Part shown: one piece after another, positions 16,101 through 25,247 of the stretch | How the letters are laid out: every line of letters begins with the position of its first letter | Numbering within the stretch: the stretch's first letter is position 1 | From: Betaproteobacteria bacterium | GTDB lineage: Bacteria; Acidobacteriota; Terriglobia; Acidiferrales; UBA7541 | Direction of reading: 5' to 3' | Length of the DNA: 64,000 nucleotides | Assembly (NCBI GenBank): GCA_903970165.1 | Contig: CAJCHZ010000048.1 | Location: 1-64,000 of the forward strand | Notes under the pieces: model-generated | What the model saw: only the letters and a program-made list of their open reading frames with translations | Databases searched by the model: none | Told to the model about the DNA's origin: nothing | Position numbers and translations under genes: made by a program

Positions 16101-16731
16101 GGCGGATTTCGAGCGCATTGAAGTGCGCAAGCTACAGGAGCAGAGCCGGCAAGAACTGCTTCAGCGGCTCGAGCAGGAATCCACGGTGGTAAAAGCGTCC
16201 ATCACGGCCAGCGGCTCGGATGAAGCGGCTTTGCAGCAGTCCGCGCTGCAGCAACGCCAGCGGATTGTTGATGCATTGCGCCGCGCGCCCATCAGCGGGC
16301 GGCTGGTGGTGCATATCCGGCAAGGCCAGAAAGGTTTCGAAAGCTCTCCCGATGACATCGAACTGCGCGCCGGAGACACACTCGAAATTCCCAAGCAGCC
16401 GGGGTTCGTGCTCGTCGTCGGGCAGGTCTATAACTCGAACGCCATTACGTATACGCCGGGGAAAAACGCGGCGTGGTATCTCGCGGGAGCGGGCGGCGCG
16501 ACAACCCTGGCCAACAAGAAAGCGATTTTCATACTCCGTTCCAGCGGCGCAGTCAGTAGCGGGAACGGTGGCATGTGGTCCGGGGGAGTGTTGTCTTCCA
16601 CGATCGGTCCGGGCGACACCATTGTCGTTCCGGAAAAAACGACCGTAGGAGGCACCGTCTGGAAAAACCTGGTGGCCATCGCACAAATCGCGCAAGCCGC
16701 AGCGCTAGCCGCTGCCGTGGCGATACCTTGA
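13153..16731 (+). CDS. Outer-membrane polysaccharide export protein (OPX/Wza-like) with seven SLBB domains
   Basis: Forms the outer-membrane exit for the polymer. From the coupled GTG the product is 1192 residues, far larger than Wza (~380). A signal peptide ends near residue 40 (GALAQ). Residues ~100-400 are a low-complexity, Pro/Ser/Glu-rich region. The poly_export domain starts at YVVGPGDGLSIDLWG (~411). Seven SLBB-type repeats follow, beginning at VYVVGEVPAPG, VVTVEGMVRRP, SVYLEGHVLRPG, EFTVDGEVRAPG, SVYVRGEVGRPG, TVTLRGEVAKPG and FVLVVGQV. The C-terminus is a hydrophobic Ala-rich helix (AQAAALAAAVAIP), possibly the membrane-crossing helix. The frame extends upstream inside the preceding gene, but the GTGA overlap and signal peptide fix the start. 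Confidence 0.9.
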   Translation: MKRRTSFIKPAWNWVGQEAKRFFLFSLFLCSMGRSGALAQSPATGSEPTAGPEVKRPAPQTAGKYAPRISRDIVSDNMDRVAANADQILELLNKDPGLRVEFKRLLAQDAGASGQLLDESDLWDTAVTERLKEDLHARVLATRLLQRYGYLLPKVNPDSELAAEHKLVLQDRAYRIARVAEGDSTAREYPPVEQTSGCDPRRSSDCESPSSEWNPNYPPVESEGSGNRPAEQTNPYETYPGTPSRIDGTQSQSVWRADLSASDTGEPMLVSQPQWSPDEPGGSTNSRGKRGSLQSEGVGTTPPLPSEFAPSSGASAPPMTLETGVPMRTNRNNTERKAPNNRSADFAAAALEPVRMVHRPNPYADAPSLYDLYVQASASSRRAERFGLDVFRRGVANTDTLPMDLPVGPDYVVGPGDGLSIDLWGGVSQRLFRTVDREGRLVLPEAGPLLVSGKSLGEVQESVQRVLRTQFRDVSADVSLLRLRTVRVYVVGEVPAPGAYDVSSLSTPLNALFAAGGVTPRGSLRHLEHYRGKTLLEEVDAYDLLLHGIRGDLKRLENGDTLRVPPLGAVVTVEGMVRRPAIYELAGEKNLDEVLELAGGILPAAALRQIEVQRTEAHEKRTMLSLDAGEISDREALRAAFERFQIQDGDEVHIFPIAPYNSASVYLEGHVLRPGRYSFRDGMRLTDLVGSYKELLPEPAERYAEIVRIAAPDNRPVVESFNLAAAFAHPERAPKLEPLDTVRIFGRYDLEAAPEFTVDGEVRAPGRYRASGQEHLRDAIYQAGGTTSESWLDSAQLFRAMADGTSKVFSISLREALAGDPLNNILVESNDRILVHRQPERVNPASVYVRGEVGRPGRYPLASNMKISELVLSAGGLLRSSNPASADLVHYEVTVGMASAKPSGEQTVNLANALAGDSAEDVVLRDGDVLTVPQQTRWKDIGATVTLRGEVAKPGVYGIEPGERLSSLLKRAGGLLTTAYPQAADFERIEVRKLQEQSRQELLQRLEQESTVVKASITASGSDEAALQQSALQQRQRIVDALRRAPISGRLVVHIRQGQKGFESSPDDIELRAGDTLEIPKQPGFVLVVGQVYNSNAITYTPGKNAAWYLAGAGGATTLANKKAIFILRSSGAVSSGNGGMWSGGVLSSTIGPGDTIVVPEKTTVGGTVWKNLVAIAQIAQAAALAAAVAIP

Positions 16732-16791
16732 GGCTCCGGATGGATTTGAGGACGCATTTGCGGAATGACAGAAGAAGGGTAAGCGAACACC

Positions 16792-18201
16792 GTGAGTAGC
16801 ATCCCAACCGATGTGGTCCGGAGTTCACACGCCAACGAGCCGCAAGCGGCGCGTGAACGAGCCGTCGAGCGGGCGCGGCTCTTCTGGGATGGGCGCAAAT
16901 TATTTTTCAAAACTCTGGTTCTCGGCGGCGTGGTAAGCCTGAGCATCGCATGGCTCATCCCCGCGCGGTACGAAGCCACGACACAGCTGATGCCTCCGGA
17001 AGGGCAGTCGGGTTCAGGCATGGCCATGCTTTCCGCGCTGGCAGGACGCACAGGCGGGCTCGGAGGCTTCGCCGGCGATTTGCTGGGAGTGAAGAATTCC
17101 GGCGCGTTGTTTGTGGGGATTCTTGAAAGCCGCACGGTGCGGGACGGTTTGATCGGGCAGTTCGACCTGCAGCGCGTGTATCACGCGGCAAAGATGGAAG
17201 ATGCACGCGCGGCACTGGCCGCGCACACGCACATCCGTGAGGACCGCAAGAGCGGAATCATTACCGTCTCCGTGACGGACCACGATCCACGGCTGGCGGC
17301 GGCCGTAGCGCATGCCTATGTGGATGAGCTCGACCGGCTCGTCGAGCAGGTGAGCACGTCTTCGGCGCGGCGCGAACGGATCTTTCTCGAGGAGCGGCTT
17401 CGTACGGTAAAGCAAGATCTCGACAGTGCGGCTCGCCAGTTCAGCATTTTTGCCAGCAAGAACACGGCGATCGACATTCCCGCGCAGAGCAAAGCGATGG
17501 TGGAAGCGGCGGCAACGCTGGAAGGACAGCTCATGGCGGCGGAGGCGGAACTCCATGGACTTGCAGCCATGTACACAGACCAAAACGTGCGCGTGCGCGC
17601 GCTGCGAGCGCGCGTGACGGAATTACGCGTACAACTTGGAAAGATGGGTGGTGAGAGCGGAACCTCCGCGGCGCCATCTTCCCCAACCGACGCTTCCTTG
17701 TATCCGGCTATCCGCCAATTGCCGCTGCTTGGCGTGACCTATGCCGACTTGTATCGCCAAACCAAAATTCAGGAAACCGTTTATGAATTGCTGACGCAGC
17801 AGTACGAACTGGCCAAGGTGCAGGAAGCCAAGGAAGTGCCGAGCGTCAAAGTGCTGGATGCCGCAGTCGTGCCGACCAAGAAATCGTTTCCGCCGCGCGG
17901 GCTGCTCACGGTTGTGGGCACCGCGTTTGCGTTGCTGGCCGTCTGCGGATGGATTCTGGCGCGGCAAGCCTGGCGGGAAATCGATCCGCAGGATCCGCGA
18001 AAGAAATTTGCCATGGAAGTTGCGGGAACGATGCGTGCGGACGCGTTGCGCGCGGCTCCAGCGGCGGCTGTGTTCGTGCAAACGCTCGCGAGAAGAATAC
18101 TTGGTATCAAGGCTCGGCAGAAGAGCGCGTTGGTTTCCGCGGAAGAAAAGTCCGCCGAACCTTCGGATTTGGCCCACGCGGCGCGAAATGGAATGGGATA
18201 A
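16792..18201 (+). CDS. Polysaccharide chain-length determinant (Wzz/PCP family)
   Basis: Inner-membrane co-polymerase of 469 residues. It has the expected two membrane helices, near residues 40-58 and ~367-385, flanking a large periplasmic coiled-coil region. The Wzz motif (PARYEATTQLMPPE) lies after the first helix, and a Pro/Gly-rich PTKKSFPPRG motif precedes the second. The cytoplasmic tail (~390-469) has no Walker motifs, so the BY-kinase part of a Wzc-type protein is missing. No separate tyrosine kinase or phosphatase gene is in the operon. Start is GTG, 60 bases after the export gene. It probably bridges the polymerase and the export channel. Confidence 0.9.
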   Translation: MSSIPTDVVRSSHANEPQAARERAVERARLFWDGRKLFFKTLVLGGVVSLSIAWLIPARYEATTQLMPPEGQSGSGMAMLSALAGRTGGLGGFAGDLLGVKNSGALFVGILESRTVRDGLIGQFDLQRVYHAAKMEDARAALAAHTHIREDRKSGIITVSVTDHDPRLAAAVAHAYVDELDRLVEQVSTSSARRERIFLEERLRTVKQDLDSAARQFSIFASKNTAIDIPAQSKAMVEAAATLEGQLMAAEAELHGLAAMYTDQNVRVRALRARVTELRVQLGKMGGESGTSAAPSSPTDASLYPAIRQLPLLGVTYADLYRQTKIQETVYELLTQQYELAKVQEAKEVPSVKVLDAAVVPTKKSFPPRGLLTVVGTAFALLAVCGWILARQAWREIDPQDPRKKFAMEVAGTMRADALRAAPAAAVFVQTLARRILGIKARQKSALVSAEEKSAEPSDLAHAARNGMG

Positions 18202-18207
18202 GACGGA

Positions 18208-19776
18208 ATGAACGGAACTGCCACGCGCCGGTCAAGACAGCCGTCTGCAGTCAGCAGGCAACAGTTACGTGAGGCGGCACGTGAGATGGCACATGAGATG
18301 GCTGGCGATGTGTCCCTGCCCGCCACAGGAGTTTTTCCCGACCGCGCCAAAGCGGCGCGCCATCGCGCCGGGCTGGCCCGCCAGGCGACGTATGTGGCCA
18401 TTGATTTCGCGCTCGTTTGTGCAGGAGGAACGGCAGCGTATTGGCTGCGTTTTGGATTTGCGGTTCCCCTCGTCCCATCCGCACTGTTCCCTGCGCGATT
18501 TTCGCAGCAGATTTGGTCCGCGGGTTATCCGGCGTTCTTGATGCTTTACGCAGGACTGGTCGTGCTCGCTTGCATGAGCCAGGATTTGTACCGCACGGCG
18601 CGTGAACGCAGCGCATGGGAAGAAAGCGCGAACACGCTCAAGGCCGTGGCGCTCGCCACCGCGCTGATGGTGCTCTTTATCTTCACTTCCGGGAACAAGG
18701 AAGTTTCGCGGCTGGTGGTAGCCGGCACGGCAGCATGGATTGCGGTAGCACTTGTAGGATGGCGGCACTTCAAGCGCCTTTACGTGTTGCGAAGAGCGGA
18801 CCGCGGCGAAGGCGTCTCCCGCGTCTTGATTGTGGGAGCGGGAAAGCTGGGCCGTTCTCTAGCTTTCTGGCTCGAGAGTAACCGCCAGTTGGGCTACGAA
18901 GTCTGCGGCTTCATTGACGCGCACCCGAATGGAGATGTGCGCGTGCTCGGCTCCATCGGTGATTTGCGGAAAGTGGCTCTCGGCCAGTTTGCGGACCAGT
19001 TGTTTGTCACGCTCCCGGCGGACCGCGAAATGGTCAAGGAGGTATTTCTCGAAGCGCGGCGTCTCCGGCTCGGAATGAATGTGGTGCCGGATTTGTACGA
19101 TGGGCTGGGCTGGCGCGCGCCGTTGGAAACCATCGGCGGATTCCCGGTGATCGAACTGCACGGCGAGCCGATTCCGGTATTCGGGCTTGCCGTCAAGCGT
19201 GCCATGGATTTCGTGGGAGCTGCCGTGCTGCTCCTGCTGACCTCGCCTCTACTTGCTCTCGCCGCCATGTGGATTCGCTGCGATTCGCCGGGGCCTGTCT
19301 TTTATTCCGCGATGCGTGTTGGAAAAAAAGGGCGCAAATTCCGTTGTTACAAGCTGCGCACGATGGTTGCCGAAGCGGATACGCAAAAAGAGAAGCTGCG
19401 CAATACGAACGAGCGCAACGGCCCTTTCTTCAAAATGGAGAACGATCCGCGCGTCACGCGTTGCGGCCGCTGGCTCCGTAAAATGAGCATCGACGAGCTT
19501 CCACAACTTCTAAACGTGCTGCGCGGAGACATGAGTTTGGTCGGCCCGCGGCCGCATCCTGTGGATGATTACGAGCGCTACACCATCGAGCATCTTCGTC
19601 GTCTCGATGTAAAGCCTGGACTGACCGGCCTGTGGCAAGTAACGGCGCGGCGCGATCCTTCTTTCGAGACCAACATGGTGCTGGACCTCGAATACATCGA
19701 AAACTGGAGCTTAGGAGTCGACATGAACATCTTGCTTCGAACATTTCTTGTGGTGCTCGAGGGAGGCGGACAGTGA
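18208..19776 (+). CDS. Undecaprenyl-phosphate sugar-1-phosphate transferase (polyprenyl glycosylphosphotransferase)
   Basis: Initiates repeat-unit assembly by transferring a hexose-1-phosphate to undecaprenyl phosphate. The 522-residue protein has an N-terminal domain with about four membrane helices (~60-185), a soluble nucleotide-binding-like domain with VLIVGAGKLGRS (~210-225), and a C-terminal bacterial sugar transferase domain. The latter has a membrane helix (KRAMDFVGAAVLLLL), KLRTM, the WLRKMSIDELPQLLNVLRGD block and LVGPRPHP, followed by KPGLTGLWQV. This is the WcaJ/PssY-like architecture; the sugar (glucose or galactose) is not predictable. Its stop overlaps the GTG of the flippase gene by four bases. 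Confidence 0.92.
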   Translation: MNGTATRRSRQPSAVSRQQLREAAREMAHEMAGDVSLPATGVFPDRAKAARHRAGLARQATYVAIDFALVCAGGTAAYWLRFGFAVPLVPSALFPARFSQQIWSAGYPAFLMLYAGLVVLACMSQDLYRTARERSAWEESANTLKAVALATALMVLFIFTSGNKEVSRLVVAGTAAWIAVALVGWRHFKRLYVLRRADRGEGVSRVLIVGAGKLGRSLAFWLESNRQLGYEVCGFIDAHPNGDVRVLGSIGDLRKVALGQFADQLFVTLPADREMVKEVFLEARRLRLGMNVVPDLYDGLGWRAPLETIGGFPVIELHGEPIPVFGLAVKRAMDFVGAAVLLLLTSPLLALAAMWIRCDSPGPVFYSAMRVGKKGRKFRCYKLRTMVAEADTQKEKLRNTNERNGPFFKMENDPRVTRCGRWLRKMSIDELPQLLNVLRGDMSLVGPRPHPVDDYERYTIEHLRRLDVKPGLTGLWQVTARRDPSFETNMVLDLEYIENWSLGVDMNILLRTFLVVLEGGGQ

Positions 19777-21173
19777 GCCTGCCCGAGCTCGACAGAACAG
19801 CACCGGAAGCGACTCTGGACTTCTCCTCGATGGCCCCGCTTCCGACTGCAAGGGCCGGAATAGCCTCAAGGCCCGAGCCTCTAGCCTCCGCCGCAAAATC
19901 AGTTCCGACGACGGCCATCCTGCGCGCTCGTTTGCGGGCCTGGGGCTGGCTATCCGCCCTGTCATTCGTGGATCAGGGACTAACATCTGCCGCGGGATTT
20001 GGCGTGAACCTGTTCCTGGCGCGTATGCCGCCAAAGGAATACGGCGCGTTCGCGGTTGCGTTTGCCGGGTTCCTGTTCGTTTCCGGATTTCACAACGTGC
20101 TGCTCCTGGAACCCATGAGCGTGATGGGCCCTTCACGCTATGTGGAAAAACTGCCGGCTTATTTCCGGTCCATGATCGTGGTGCATGCCGTCCTCGTCGG
20201 CGCATTGTCCGCAGTCTTGCTCCTTGCCGGTTTAATTCTGCAGGCAGTGGCGCCGCAGAGTCGACTCGTAAGCGCCGTTATGGGAGGAGCCCTGGCCATT
20301 CCGTTCCTGCTGCTGGCGTGGCTCGCGCGGCGCATGTGTTATGTGACGCAGCGTCCTCAGCTGGCCGTGCAGGGAAGCGCGCTCTATTTGGGCCTGGTCG
20401 GCGCAGGCATTTTCATGCTGATGCATTTCGCCTCGCTGAATTGCTTCTCCGCCTTTGTGCTGATGGGTTTGGCAGGTCTTGCTTCGGCCGGGTTGCTCGT
20501 GCCGCGGTTAGGTTTGTTCCAGGAAACCCCTGACGTGCGGACAAGCGTCCCGTGGCTCCTGATACTTCGAGAAAATTGGGCTTACGGAAAATGGCTGATG
20601 GGAAGCGCGCTTCTAAACCCGGCTGTGAGCCAGGCGCAGGTCTTCTTCATCGCCGCATTTCTGGGCCTTGGTTTCGCTGGGGTCTTGCGCGCCATGCAAT
20701 TGCCCTCTCTTCTGATGACACAAGTGATCACCGCCACCGGAGTGCTTTTTCTGCCCGTTCTTTCCGGAGATTACGGACGAGGCGCAATAGGCCGCATGCG
20801 GCACAAGGCCATGCTGCTGAGTTTGGCGCTCGCCGGAGCGGCTCTGGCCCTGGCAGCTTTCCTCGCGCTTCTCAGCAAGCAATTGGAACAAATCCTCTTT
20901 GGCGGAAAGTATGCTGCGTATGCATGGTTGATGCCTATTTTGGCCCTCTTGCCGGTCGTGAATGCGCTTTCCATTGGATACGCGATGGCTTTACGCGCGT
21001 CGCAGAAACCGCAGTTTGATTTGCTCACGAACCTCTTTGCGGCGCCCGTTGCGCTGCTTTCGGCGGTCTGTTTCATCCGGTGGTGGGGGATTCCCGGTGC
21101 CGCCGCCAGCCTGTTACTCGGATTTTTCGTTTCGGCCGCAGTGACCCTTTGGTGTTTCTTCAGAGCTGCATGA
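19773..21173 (+). CDS. Wzx-like flippase / lipopolysaccharide biosynthesis protein
   Basis: A 466-residue polytopic membrane protein of the MATE/oligosaccharidyl-lipid exporter type. After a ~45-residue cytoplasmic N-terminus come about 12 hydrophobic segments; the first, FVDQGLTSAAGFGVNLFLARMPP, is typical of Wzx proteins. It probably flips the undecaprenyl-linked repeat unit to the periplasm. The chosen GTG forms a GTGA overlap with the upstream transferase gene; longer starts would lie inside that gene. The N-terminus before helix 1 is longer than usual and Ala/Pro-rich. Confidence 0.85.
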   Translation: MSLPELDRTAPEATLDFSSMAPLPTARAGIASRPEPLASAAKSVPTTAILRARLRAWGWLSALSFVDQGLTSAAGFGVNLFLARMPPKEYGAFAVAFAGFLFVSGFHNVLLLEPMSVMGPSRYVEKLPAYFRSMIVVHAVLVGALSAVLLLAGLILQAVAPQSRLVSAVMGGALAIPFLLLAWLARRMCYVTQRPQLAVQGSALYLGLVGAGIFMLMHFASLNCFSAFVLMGLAGLASAGLLVPRLGLFQETPDVRTSVPWLLILRENWAYGKWLMGSALLNPAVSQAQVFFIAAFLGLGFAGVLRAMQLPSLLMTQVITATGVLFLPVLSGDYGRGAIGRMRHKAMLLSLALAGAALALAAFLALLSKQLEQILFGGKYAAYAWLMPILALLPVVNALSIGYAMALRASQKPQFDLLTNLFAAPVALLSAVCFIRWWGIPGAAASLLLGFFVSAAVTLWCFFRAA

Positions 21174-21291
21174 GTACGAACATGGGACATTTTCTGAATC
21201 CGCCGCTGCAGACGACCCGCCCATGGGACTTCGCTTCCATTTGCGCGGACACTCCGGCGTGTTCTTCCGGATTTCTGAAGAGAGGCGGCGA

Positions 21292-22509
21292 ATGAGTCTA
21301 AATTGCGTCCTGCCACAAAACAACGCGGTGGTCTCCGTTTCAGAGCAGGATCGCCCTGCGATGAAGGGCCTTGCCGCAAGAGTGGTATTTCTGAAGAACT
21401 GCGTCACGCCTCACTTCCTTCCGGTTCTGCGGCACATAGCTGCTTCCGTGGAAAGTCTTCGCGTGCTTGTGAGCACGCCCATGGAAGCTGATCGCACCTG
21501 GAAACCCGCTTGGGACGGCATCCATGTGACGTTGCAGAAATCGTTCATGCTTCCTCATCGCCACGTGTACGAGCAAGGTTTTGCAATGACCTCTTTCCGG
21601 CATTTTCCCTATGATTCGCTGCCTCTGCTTTATCGTTCGAAGCCTGATGTGGTTATATCCGGGGAACTTGGTTTCCGCACAGCGCAGGCCGTTGTGTTTC
21701 GCCGTTTGAACCCTGCCTCACGTCTCGTTATCTGGGCGGATTTATCGGAGCACACGGAGCGGGAAGTAGGCCGCATGCTGACCTTGCTGCGCCGGGTCCT
21801 CCTTCGCGCTGCCGATGCCGTTGTCGTAAACGGGTCCAGCGGAGCGAAATATGTCCTGGGCCTGAATGTTCCTTTGAAACAAATCTTCCAGGCTCCATTG
21901 ACGACCGAAATATCCCCTTTTCTCACGATCCCGCTTGCCAGGGAGCCGCGCATCGCGCGCAGGCTTCTCTATCTGGGGCGGCTCATCGAATGCAAGGGTT
22001 TGGACATTTTCCTGAGTGCACTGGCGAAGTGGGCGAGCGCTCACCCGGGCGAAACCCGCGAAGTTTGGTTTGTCGGAGACGGACCTTTGCGGCAGAGCCT
22101 GGAACGATTTCCGCTTCCGGCGCAGATCAGCCTCAAGTTTTTGGGCAACGTACCCTACGAAGATTTGAGCCGCTACCCCGCGCAGGCTGGCCTGTTGGTT
22201 TTTCCAACGCTATCGGATACCTGGGGGCTGGCCGTAAACGAAGCATTGGCAGCGGGACTGCCGGTATTGGGCAGTCTGTACAGCCAGGCCGTGCAGGAGT
22301 TGGTCGAGGACGGAGTGAACGGGTGGACTTATCGTGCCGATCACCCGGACGAGCTTCGTGATGCTTTGGGTCGCGCGCTGTCGGCGCCGCTGTCCAGGCT
22401 CGCACAAATGCGCGAAGCTGCCCGGAGCTCTGTCGAGCATCTTACGCCGGAGTACTTCGCAGGGCGTTTTGTACTGGCCCTCCGCGTTGCGTTGGAACAG
22501 CACAAATGA
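21292..22509 (+). CDS. Glycosyltransferase family 4 (GT-B fold)
   Basis: Cytoplasmic or membrane-peripheral transferase, 405 residues from ATG 21292, adding a sugar to the lipid-linked repeat unit. The C-terminal GT4 domain is clear: LLYLGRLIECKGLDIFLSAL, VWFVGDGPLRQSL, LKFLGNVPYEDL, and the nucleotide-binding E(x7)E region LSDTWGLAVNEALAAGLPV. In-frame ATGs at 21223 and 21361 are alternatives; 21292 has an AGAGGCGG ribosome-binding site. The donor and acceptor are not predictable. It lies 118 bases after the flippase gene with no terminator between. Confidence 0.88.
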   Translation: MSLNCVLPQNNAVVSVSEQDRPAMKGLAARVVFLKNCVTPHFLPVLRHIAASVESLRVLVSTPMEADRTWKPAWDGIHVTLQKSFMLPHRHVYEQGFAMTSFRHFPYDSLPLLYRSKPDVVISGELGFRTAQAVVFRRLNPASRLVIWADLSEHTEREVGRMLTLLRRVLLRAADAVVVNGSSGAKYVLGLNVPLKQIFQAPLTTEISPFLTIPLAREPRIARRLLYLGRLIECKGLDIFLSALAKWASAHPGETREVWFVGDGPLRQSLERFPLPAQISLKFLGNVPYEDLSRYPAQAGLLVFPTLSDTWGLAVNEALAAGLPVLGSLYSQAVQELVEDGVNGWTYRADHPDELRDALGRALSAPLSRLAQMREAARSSVEHLTPEYFAGRFVLALRVALEQHK

Positions 22510-22576
22510 GAAAGAGCGCTGCGGAAAGCCATTTTAAAGGGCGCGAGATCGCGGTCTACAGTAGCCGGCGGCGAGC

Positions 22577-23953
22577 ATGAGCAACGAAACAATTTTTGTT
22601 GCCCAAGCGGCATTTTGGATGCTCGTGCCACTGCTCGTGTTTCTCCCCATTCGGTGGTCGCTAGTTGCTTATCTTCTTCTCGTGCAGTTTGACCTGACGG
22701 GTCTTAGCAGTTACTCGGCCAGCTCACTGGGAGTCGAGAACGCGATCCGAGTCGTAGCTGTGCCCACTGTCCTTTTATTTCGAGTTGGTCCCATCCGTCC
22801 GTTCCCCCCCGCCTTCGCCAGGATGCGTCAGTTTTGGCTGCTGTTCACGGCCTATGCAGGTTTTGCGGTTTTATGGAGTCCGTATCGGCTCTCGGGGTTA
22901 AAGATGTTCGGATACCTATACGCCAGCTGTGTGCTTTTTGTTGTGTTCACGGCTGCGTGGCAAAACAGATGTTTCACCGCCAAGAGTCTGGCGGTTGTCG
23001 TCTGGTTTTCTCTTTTCTTCGCGTTAGTGCAAACGTACGTTCTCGGAAATGACTTTGGAGACGCGGTCCTCGGCGACCGCTTCACGTCATTTTCGGGCGC
23101 ACAAAGCTTCGCGCCATTTCTCCTTTCTCTGTTTGTTCTTTTGTTGCTTTGCGGTTCCTGGAAGGCCTCCTCGCTCGTTTCTGCTGCGGCTGCTGCCGTT
23201 GGACTTGTGCTCACTGGCAGCCGTTCTGTTTTCCTGGGTTTCACTTGGGCATTGGTCATAGCGGGGATTCTGGCTGCGATCCGCTCTGGCCGCCGTTTCA
23301 GCCTCTCCCTGCTTGTGAAGCGAGCCGCATTTGGAGGAGCAGCTGTCGTGTGTATTGGGCTGCTGGTGCTCAACGTCCTGCCGGACAATCGCTTGAATGA
23401 AATGCTGGCTGCTGTCACTACACGGAACGCCAGTCTTGAGGATGTGGGCACCTTCGGCTGGCGATATTTATTGTACGAGAAAGAATTCGACGAAATTGCC
23501 AGCCGCGGTTTTAACCGGCTCTTCACAGGTTCGGGGACCAGCAGCGGCGCGGACTTCGCTTTGGAAACCAGCCTCTATCGAGAGGAAAATGTCGACCCCA
23601 ATCGCGCATTCCATGATGAATTCCTGCGCTCGCTCTACGAGTGGGGTTTGCCGGGTTTTCTGTTTCTGGTTCTGTTCCTTGCGGAGGCTGTCAGGATCTG
23701 CCTCAGGATGGTCAGGCAGGATGGGTCTCACGAGGCTTTGGCGTTTCTGGCTATTTGTCTGCCCCTGCTGATCAGTTTGACGGTCGAGAACACTCTTGCT
23801 GAGGCAGCCGGTCCGGCCGGAGTTGGCTATAGCCTCGTTTTGACGTGCATGGTCGCCGCGGGATGCGCTCGTGCGGACAAGAAACGCAGCCCAGCATTCA
23901 ACAATTGCCCCCCACTATCCGGCTGCCAGGAAGCCGCCGCCACTGGGTCCTAG
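22577..23953 (+). CDS. O-antigen polymerase/ligase family membrane protein (Wzy-like)
   Basis: A 458-residue protein with about ten to twelve hydrophobic segments and a large periplasmic loop (~290-350) before the last helices. It has the GLVLTGSRSVFLGFTWAL segment characteristic of the Wzy_C/O-antigen ligase domain, and FHDEFLRSLYEWGLPGFLF, which fits the conserved His/Glu region of such proteins. In this Wzx/Wzy operon it is most simply the polymerase that joins flipped repeat units. The C-terminal ~20 residues are a Pro-rich cytoplasmic tail. Start ATG is 67 bases after the GT4 gene. Confidence 0.82.
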   Translation: MSNETIFVAQAAFWMLVPLLVFLPIRWSLVAYLLLVQFDLTGLSSYSASSLGVENAIRVVAVPTVLLFRVGPIRPFPPAFARMRQFWLLFTAYAGFAVLWSPYRLSGLKMFGYLYASCVLFVVFTAAWQNRCFTAKSLAVVVWFSLFFALVQTYVLGNDFGDAVLGDRFTSFSGAQSFAPFLLSLFVLLLLCGSWKASSLVSAAAAAVGLVLTGSRSVFLGFTWALVIAGILAAIRSGRRFSLSLLVKRAAFGGAAVVCIGLLVLNVLPDNRLNEMLAAVTTRNASLEDVGTFGWRYLLYEKEFDEIASRGFNRLFTGSGTSSGADFALETSLYREENVDPNRAFHDEFLRSLYEWGLPGFLFLVLFLAEAVRICLRMVRQDGSHEALAFLAICLPLLISLTVENTLAEAAGPAGVGYSLVLTCMVAAGCARADKKRSPAFNNCPPLSGCQEAAATGS

Positions 23954-23987
23954 GAAATGGGAAAGTCCTCTTTACGGTGAAAGAATC

Positions 23988-25247
23988 TTGAAAATACTGA
24001 TCGTCCACAATGCCTACCAGCGTCGCGGGGGCGAGGACGTCGCCATGGAGGCCGAAACGCGGCTCCTGCGGCAAGCGGGCCACCATGTTATCGAATACAC
24101 GCGCTCGAACCTCGGGCTCAGCGAAGCTTCGATCCTTGGCCGCGTGTCACTCGCCGCGGAGACGGTTTGGTCAAGGCGAACTCGCCAAGAATTGCGCGTG
24201 CTTTTATTGCACGAGAAGCCCGACGTGGCCCACTTTCACAACACCGTTCCGCTGATTTCGCCCTCGGCCTACTATGCCTGCGCGGATGCCGGCGTACCCG
24301 TCGTTCAGACATTGCACAATTACCGCTTGTTGTGTCCCGGAGCAAATTTATTGCGCGACGGCCGCGTGTGCGAAGAATGCCTCGGCAAAAGACTGGCTTG
24401 GCCCGGCGTCTTGCATGGTTGTTATCGCGAGAGCCGCCCGGCAACGGCTGCCGTGGCGGCCATGCTCTCCGCCCACCGCGCCATGGGCACTTGGTGCGAA
24501 AAAATAGACAGGTACATCGCGCTAACGGAATTCGCCCGCGGCAAATTTATCGAAGGCGGCCTCACCGCCGGCCGCATCTCCGTGAAAGCGAATTTTGTGG
24601 AATGCGATCCCGGACAGAAACAAGGTTCCGGCAGCTACGCCCTCTATGTGGGGCGGCTCTCCGAAGAAAAAGGATTACGGGTCTTGCTCGACGCGTGGAA
24701 ATACCTGGGCCCACAAATTCCGCTAAAGATTGCCGGGGACGGTCCGTTACGAAAGGAACTCGCGGTGGCCATCCTGAGGCAGAGGCTGGGTGCTGTCGAA
24801 TGGCTCGGGCATCTCCCACAGCGCGATATCCATTCGCTTATGCAAGGCGCGCACTCTCTGATCGTTCCCAGCATCTGCTTCGAGAACTTCCCGCTAGCCA
24901 TTGCGGAAGCCTACGCCTGCGGATTGCCCGTCATTGCAGCGAAACACGGAGCCATGGAGGAAATCCTAACGGATAGAGCCACCGGCCTGCTTTTCCTTCC
25001 AGCCAATCCGCACAGCCTTGCCGAGAAAGTCGAATGGGCCTGGACGCATCCTCAGGAGATGGCTGCTATGGGCGGCACTGCCCGCGAGGAGTTCGAATCA
25101 AAATACACAGCCGGCGCGGCCCTCCAACAGTTGGAAAACCTCTACAAATCCGTGCTCCAAGACCGTTGCTGCCCTGCGATGGTGGCCGGAGTCGTTTCCT
25201 CCGAATCCATCCATTTGGCGGCCCAGCGACAGAAGGGAGCCGGCTGA
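23988..25247 (+). CDS. Glycosyltransferase family 4, second in operon
   Basis: GT-B glycosyltransferase of 419 residues from TTG 23988 (LKILIVHNAYQRRGGEDVAME). The N-terminal domain has the early glycine-rich loop, and the C-terminal domain shows the family motifs YVGRLSEEKGLRVLLDAW, IAGDGPLRKEL and EWLGHLP, followed by the E(x7)E signature in SICFENFPLAIAEAYACGLPV. The frame runs back to an ATG at 23871 inside the polymerase gene, but that extension is Pro/Arg-rich and unlike a GT4 start. It lies directly upstream of the GT26 gene: its TGA is immediately followed by that gene's ATG. Confidence 0.88.
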   Translation: MKILIVHNAYQRRGGEDVAMEAETRLLRQAGHHVIEYTRSNLGLSEASILGRVSLAAETVWSRRTRQELRVLLLHEKPDVAHFHNTVPLISPSAYYACADAGVPVVQTLHNYRLLCPGANLLRDGRVCEECLGKRLAWPGVLHGCYRESRPATAAVAAMLSAHRAMGTWCEKIDRYIALTEFARGKFIEGGLTAGRISVKANFVECDPGQKQGSGSYALYVGRLSEEKGLRVLLDAWKYLGPQIPLKIAGDGPLRKELAVAILRQRLGAVEWLGHLPQRDIHSLMQGAHSLIVPSICFENFPLAIAEAYACGLPVIAAKHGAMEEILTDRATGLLFLPANPHSLAEKVEWAWTHPQEMAAMGGTAREEFESKYTAGAALQQLENLYKSVLQDRCCPAMVAGVVSSESIHLAAQRQKGAG

